From: Eonycteris spelaea
Lineage: Eukaryota; Chordata; Mammalia; Chiroptera; Pteropodidae
NCBI GenBank assembly: GCA_003508835.1
Contig: PUFA01000006.1
Span: forward strand, 8,680,001 to 8,744,000
DNA: 64,000 bases
Reading direction: 5' to 3'
Below, piece by piece: positions 61,001-64,000 of this stretch. The stretch's first letter is position 1, and every line of letters starts with the position of its first letter. The notes beneath the pieces were generated by a model. It was not told where the DNA came from, made no database searches, and saw only the letters and a program-made list of their open reading frames with translations. The position numbers and the translations under genes are program-made.

Positions 61001-62860
61001 TACCAATGCACAGACGAGGAAACTGAGGCTTAGGGATTAATCAGTTTTGCTCAAGTTCACCTAGCTAGCAAGTGATGGGGCCAGACTTTGAACATAGATC
61101 TGTCTTAACTCTTGAGCTTGAGTTACTAACCTCTGAATGCACCGTGGCATTTGACATTATCAACTCCTTTATTCTTGAAATGTCTCCTGTTTCCATGACA
61201 TGGCATTCTCCTGACTTCCCTCCTACCCCTCTGCCCACTCCTTCTCAGGTGACTTCACAGTCTCCTCTTCCTTTCTTTGCGGTCCCCTTTTAAATGTCAG
61301 GGATCCCTCCCCAGCTCCTTCTTTTCTCCCCTTGGGCTGTTTCATTCACTTCTATGGATTCAGCTGCCACCCAGGACTCCCACTTGTCTGCCTCCATCCC
61401 AGATCTCTTCACTGAACTGCAGAACCAAATATCCAACCACCTGCTCGGCAGTCCTCTGCCAGACTCAAGATGTTCAACCCTGAGCCTATTACCTTCCCCT
61501 GAAACCTGTTTCTCCGGGATTCTGTGGCTTAGTGAGCGACAGCACCCTCCCCCAGGTCCTCATTCAGCAGCCTCCCGTCATCCTTGACTCCTCCCCGCCC
61601 CCTCACCCCCCACATCTAATCAGGCTCACTGATGCTCCTTAACACCTCTCATTTCCATCTTCTCGTCCCCCTCGTTGTCATTGTTTTAATTTAGGCCTCC
61701 TCATCTCTTGCCTGGATAACAGCATCAGCCTCCTAATTGGTCTCTCTCCCGCCACTTGAGCCCCTGCTCTACTCCCGGCCCTCCGCAATCCATCCTCTGT
61801 TCGGACTGTTGGAATGCTCTTTCAGAAACACAGATCTAATGCTACTTCCCTGCTTAAAACCCTCTGTGGCTCCTCACAGAAGAGAGAGGGGAGACTTGGA
61901 AGATATAGGATATCAGCAGGTTATGTGGATGAAGGACAAGAGGGGTGAAAGGTGATACTCCACTACGAGGCGTGAGATTGACACAGGTCGTTTTGGCCTC
62001 TGATCTTCCGTCTTTTGGTACCTAGCATGTCACCCCCTGACTGTCTAGGTGGCCCTCAGTTAATAGCAAAAGACCCATGCAAGATGGTGAGGCATCTCCT
62101 GTAAGGAAGGGGACTGCCCGAGACCTGTCTTCTGCTCGGAGTCTGTGTGCCCTCGAGTGTGGTCTGCTTGAGCCGGGCAGAATGCCTCCCACTGGCAGCA
62201 GGGAAGCAGGGTCCCGACCTGTAGGTTTGGCAGGGATATGTCTGAGAGACAGAGACCGCTGTCCCTGCAGGTGCCGCAAGATGACTGGGGGGCTACCCCA
62301 CTGGGGGCAAGGATGGAGAGATCCCCTGCCGCAGGATGCGGAGCGGCAGCTACATCAAAGCCATGGGGGACGAGGAGAGCGGAGACTCGGATGGCAGCCC
62401 CAAGTCGTCTCCCAAAGCAATGGCCCGGCGCTTCGCCTCCCGCCGCTCCTCCAGCGTGGACCAGGCCCGGATTAAGTAAGGATCGGTGGGGGGTATGGAG
62501 CGGGGTGGGAAGTGGATCCCGGGCCCCTGAAGGAGATGTGCGTAGAGTCCATTCCCTGCTTTGGGTTTAACTGAGGCCTCTCACTCTGCCCCATATAAAG
62601 AGGGTGCCCCTGTGGTAGCCCTATCTGAATGCCTCTTTGGGAGAATCCCTTTACCCAGGAGCCTTCTGGGTGGGGGTCTCTGGGGGTTTCTGAGGGACAG
62701 AACCTGCTCAGGGACCCCAGTGCTCTCACGCCCTCCCCTACTTCCTAGCAGACCCCTATTCTGAATCTGGAATTTTGACCTTTGCCAGCTGCTGCGTCCC
62801 ACCCCGGATCCACCCCGGAGCTCCATCCCTGGCTACAGCCGTTCCCTCACCACCGGACAG
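56920..62860 (+). CDS. DLGAP3: DLGAP3 (SAPAP3/GKAP3), first three coding exons, partial
   Basis: Exons 56920-58072 (ATG at 56971), 62271-62475 and 62789-62860 encode the N-terminal part of DLGAP3, and the gene continues beyond 64 kb. DLGAP proteins are postsynaptic scaffolds. Their N-terminal repeats bind the guanylate-kinase domain of PSD-95 and the C-terminus binds the Shank PDZ domain. Recognisable segments are the MRGYHGDRGSHPRPARF start, DTCEDCVGHPQGKGAP, LVHSVQKLFAKSHSLE, a 12-histidine run, GWWSSDDNLDSDSGF, RCLACTGMSMSLDGQS, RTYHYLQ, the PSD-95-binding repeat RMRSGSYIKAMGDEESGDSD, and VPPRIHP. The printed frame breaks near 57140, twice in G runs near 57200-57217, then near 57310, 57450, 62288 and 62813. 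Each break is cured by one extra G or C in a run, after which all exon phases agree (0, then 2). I read these as likely consensus errors, not a dead gene. Regulation: start-stop uORF in exon 1 and a five-codon uORF in the leader. Confidence 0.93.
56949..56966 (+). promoter_or_regulatory. DLGAP3: Five-codon uORF in the DLGAP3 leader
   Basis: ATG AAG AAC CCT TGC TGA ends 4 nt before the main start codon. The context is moderate (A at +4, C at -3). Termination so close to the main ATG would leave little room for re-initiation. Confidence 0.6.
57632..57667 (+). repeat. DLGAP3: CAC/CAT repeat coding a 12-histidine tract
   Basis: Twelve consecutive His codons (two CAT, ten CAC) in the DLGAP3 frame. 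The tract is also present in human DLGAP3, so it is a conserved homopolymer. The reverse strand gives a Val/Met-rich shadow frame. Confidence 0.95.
58970..59080 (-). repeat. L2 fragment, antisense
   Basis: 'cattcattcagcgagtatttcctagatgctgtggatacaaagatg' and 'gcttgtgaggagctcactgtag' are the antisense L2 3' end. Confidence 0.75.
60649..60814 (+). mobile_element. MER1-type non-autonomous hAT (Charlie3-like)
   Basis: 166-bp element starting caggggaccc and ending ggggaccgctg, with a perfect 8-bp target duplication ctctaaaa at 60641-60648 and 60815-60822. Internal words 'gcacagcaggaggtgac' and 'gcttcatctgtgtttgcag' match the copy at 44.2 kb. Confidence 0.93.
60874..60915. repeat. (AAT)n microsatellite
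   Basis: Imperfect AAT units with two frame slips. Confidence 0.9.
60915..61130 (-). repeat. MIR SINE, antisense
   Basis: 'gtatattgggcactatatgttgg', 'ttatccttgccaccaaccctgtgatag', 'gacgaggaaactgaggcttaggga' and 'ctagctagcaagtgatggggccagac' run in antisense MIR order. Confidence 0.85.
61140..61880 (+). repeat. L2-like or related old repeat, sense
   Basis: 'gactcctccccgccccctcacc', 'ctcctaattggtctctctcccgccacttgagcccc', 'ttcagaaacacagatctaatgctacttccctgcttaaaaccctctgtggctcctcac' are common mammalian repeat words. I am unsure of the family. Confidence 0.5.
62271..62475 (+). CDS. DLGAP3: DLGAP3 second coding exon
   Basis: Acceptor ctgcag at 62270, donor ATTAA|gtaagg, ending in phase 2. It codes for VPQDDWGG, then the guanylate-kinase-binding repeat around RSGSYIKA with the acidic ESGDSDGSPK tail, then RRSSSVDQARI. 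One G is missing in the run at about 62287. Phosphorylation of the serine before YIKA is known to drive PSD-95 binding in this family. Confidence 0.93.
62789..62860 (+). CDS. DLGAP3: DLGAP3 third coding exon
   Basis: Acceptor tttgccag, donor GGACAG|gtaagg. It codes for CCVPPRIHP and, one frame over, SSIPGYSRSLTTGQ. One C is missing in the CCCC run near 62813. Adding it back makes the exon 73 nt, which fits phase 2 in and phase 0 out. Confidence 0.92.
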
Positions 62861-63239
62861 GTAAGGAGAGGCCCCGCCAGCCTGAAGGAAAGGCAGGAAG
62901 GGGATTCAGGCCCAGCTCAGCCTAGGCCTGAAAATCAGAGGGCTGGCCATGGAGAGAGCGCAGGCCTGAATCTGGGAGAGCTGGGAAATCTGGCTTGGGA
63001 CTCCTGGAGCTGACTCAGACAGGGGGGTCTCTGAGTCACGTCCTTAAAAACCAAGCGCCTTCCAAGTGATGAGCATGCAAGGGTAACCTCGCTTCTTTCA
63101 GATTCCCCAGCCCTGTCCTGGCCTGATTGCTTCCAACCTCCCCATGCAAAAGGCAGGATTGATTTTACAGACAAGGGGCAGGCAGAGCTGCAGTCTCGGA
63201 CGGTCTGGGCTAGAGTTCTCCCCCCACCACCTCCACCTC

Positions 63240-63400
63240 TGGAGCCACCAGCAAGACGCCTTTCGATGCTTTGGTTTTCCCATCTTGTAAATGACGATAG
63301 TAGCAGGATCTGTCTCACAGGAGTATTGCGAGGGTTCAGCGAGAAAATGTACGCCAACTCTCGGTACCTCGTCCCAAACTGGTGTTTTATCATTGTGCGT
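63240..63400 (+). repeat. MIR 3' half, sense
   Basis: 'tttggttttcccatcttgtaaatgacgatag' and 'ctgtctcacaggagtattgcgagggttcagcgag' match the MIR 3' half. Confidence 0.8.
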
Positions 63401-63454
63401 TCTGTACCTAAGTGTGGCCATTCCCTACGGAAATGGAGCCGGGCAGGTTAGTAA

Positions 63455-63605
63455 CGGAATGAGATGGGGTTGACTTCTAGCTCAGCTACTTGCCAGCTGA
63501 GTGACCTGGGGCAAGTTACTTGACTTCTTGGAGCCCCACTTTTCCTCCTTAAAAATAGGCATCGTAATAGTGGTCTTGGCACAGAGCCAGCACTAAATAA
63601 AGGTT
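63455..63605 (+). repeat. MIR SINE, sense
   Basis: 'gacttctagctcagctacttgccagctgagtgacctggggcaagttacttgac' and 'ccttaaaaataggcatcgtaatag' match MIR well. Confidence 0.88.
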
Positions 63606-64000
63606 AGCTATTTTTACTGTTTGCTGGGGGAAAAAGCGATGCAAAAAGCAATGCAAAAGACTGTCCACATTGGCTCCCATTGTTTGCTGCTGCAGTCTCT
63701 CAGCATTTCTTTGTTACATGTCCTGAATCAGGGAATCTGATTGGCACAGCTTTCTTTTCACATCAGACCAGGCTGTGTTGCTAAACGCGCTGATTAATGC
63801 TCGGTTCTTATTTTACCTGACCCATTAGCAACATCTAACACAGTCGATGACTCTCTCCTCTCTGAAACACCTTACTCAGTTGGCTTTGAGGACACCGCAC
63901 CTTTTAGGTTCTTCTAAATTCTCTCTCTGGTGACTTATTCTTAGTCTGTGCCTGCAACTCGCAAGGGTCTAAACATTGGACTTTTCAAGGGCTTCGTTCC

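Larger units (their letters stand above)
58073..62270 (+). other. DLGAP3 intron between first and second coding exons
   Basis: No exon recognised. It holds an L2 fragment (58970-59080), a MER1-type hAT (60649-60814), an AAT microsatellite, a MIR and pyrimidine-rich repeat-like DNA (61140-61880). The stretches 58.1-58.9 and 59.1-60.6 kb look single-copy and pyrimidine-rich. Confidence 0.6.
62861..64000 (+). other. DLGAP3 intron, continuing past the window
   Basis: No further exon seen. It contains two MIR relics, listed separately; the rest is unremarkable intron. Confidence 0.6.

Overview
The window is nuclear DNA from a placental mammal. It is intron-rich, about two thirds of it is interspersed repeats (L1, L2, MIR, MER5-type and MER1-type hAT elements, MLT1 and MLT2 LTRs), and it carries two spliced genes whose proteins I recognise: TMEM35B and DLGAP3 (SAPAP3/GKAP3). 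In human these genes are neighbours at 1p34.3 and are transcribed in the same direction, as here. I see no Alu and no rodent B1/B2, so a primate or rodent is unlikely. A short repeat near 16.1 kb resembles sequence I associate with bats; that is a weak hint about the species, not an identification.

Layout. 0.8-3.8 kb: TMEM35B, three coding exons on + with a CpG-island start, intact splice sites and a poly(A) signal. 7.6-8.4 kb: a broken class A GPCR resembling the platelet-activating factor receptor (PTAFR). 8.7-33.4 kb: a gene desert of old repeats. It includes sense and antisense L1 copies and a solo MLT2-type ERVL LTR whose 3' end has become a roughly 550-bp AT-rich palindrome. 34.8-35.6 kb: a strong CpG island holding the non-coding first exon of DLGAP3, which contains an ATG-TAA start-stop element. 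35.4-56.9 kb: DLGAP3 intron 1, with MIR and L2 relics, TG-rich low-complexity DNA and several possible regulatory clusters. 56.9-62.9 kb: three coding exons of DLGAP3, after which the gene continues past the window end.

TMEM35B encodes a small multi-pass membrane protein. DLGAP3 encodes a postsynaptic scaffold that links PSD-95 to Shank. The two genes are neighbours only; nothing in the sequence suggests they work together.

The main caution is base accuracy. The DLGAP3 reading frame breaks at six or seven places, and each break is explained by one missing base in a G or C run while protein similarity continues on both sides. This looks more like consensus error than gene death, and some frameshifts in the GPCR relic may have the same cause. 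I found no tRNA or rRNA gene, CRISPR array, intact virus or operon-like system. The most unusual structures are the LTR fold-back palindrome, the PTAFR-like relic and the start-stop uORF.
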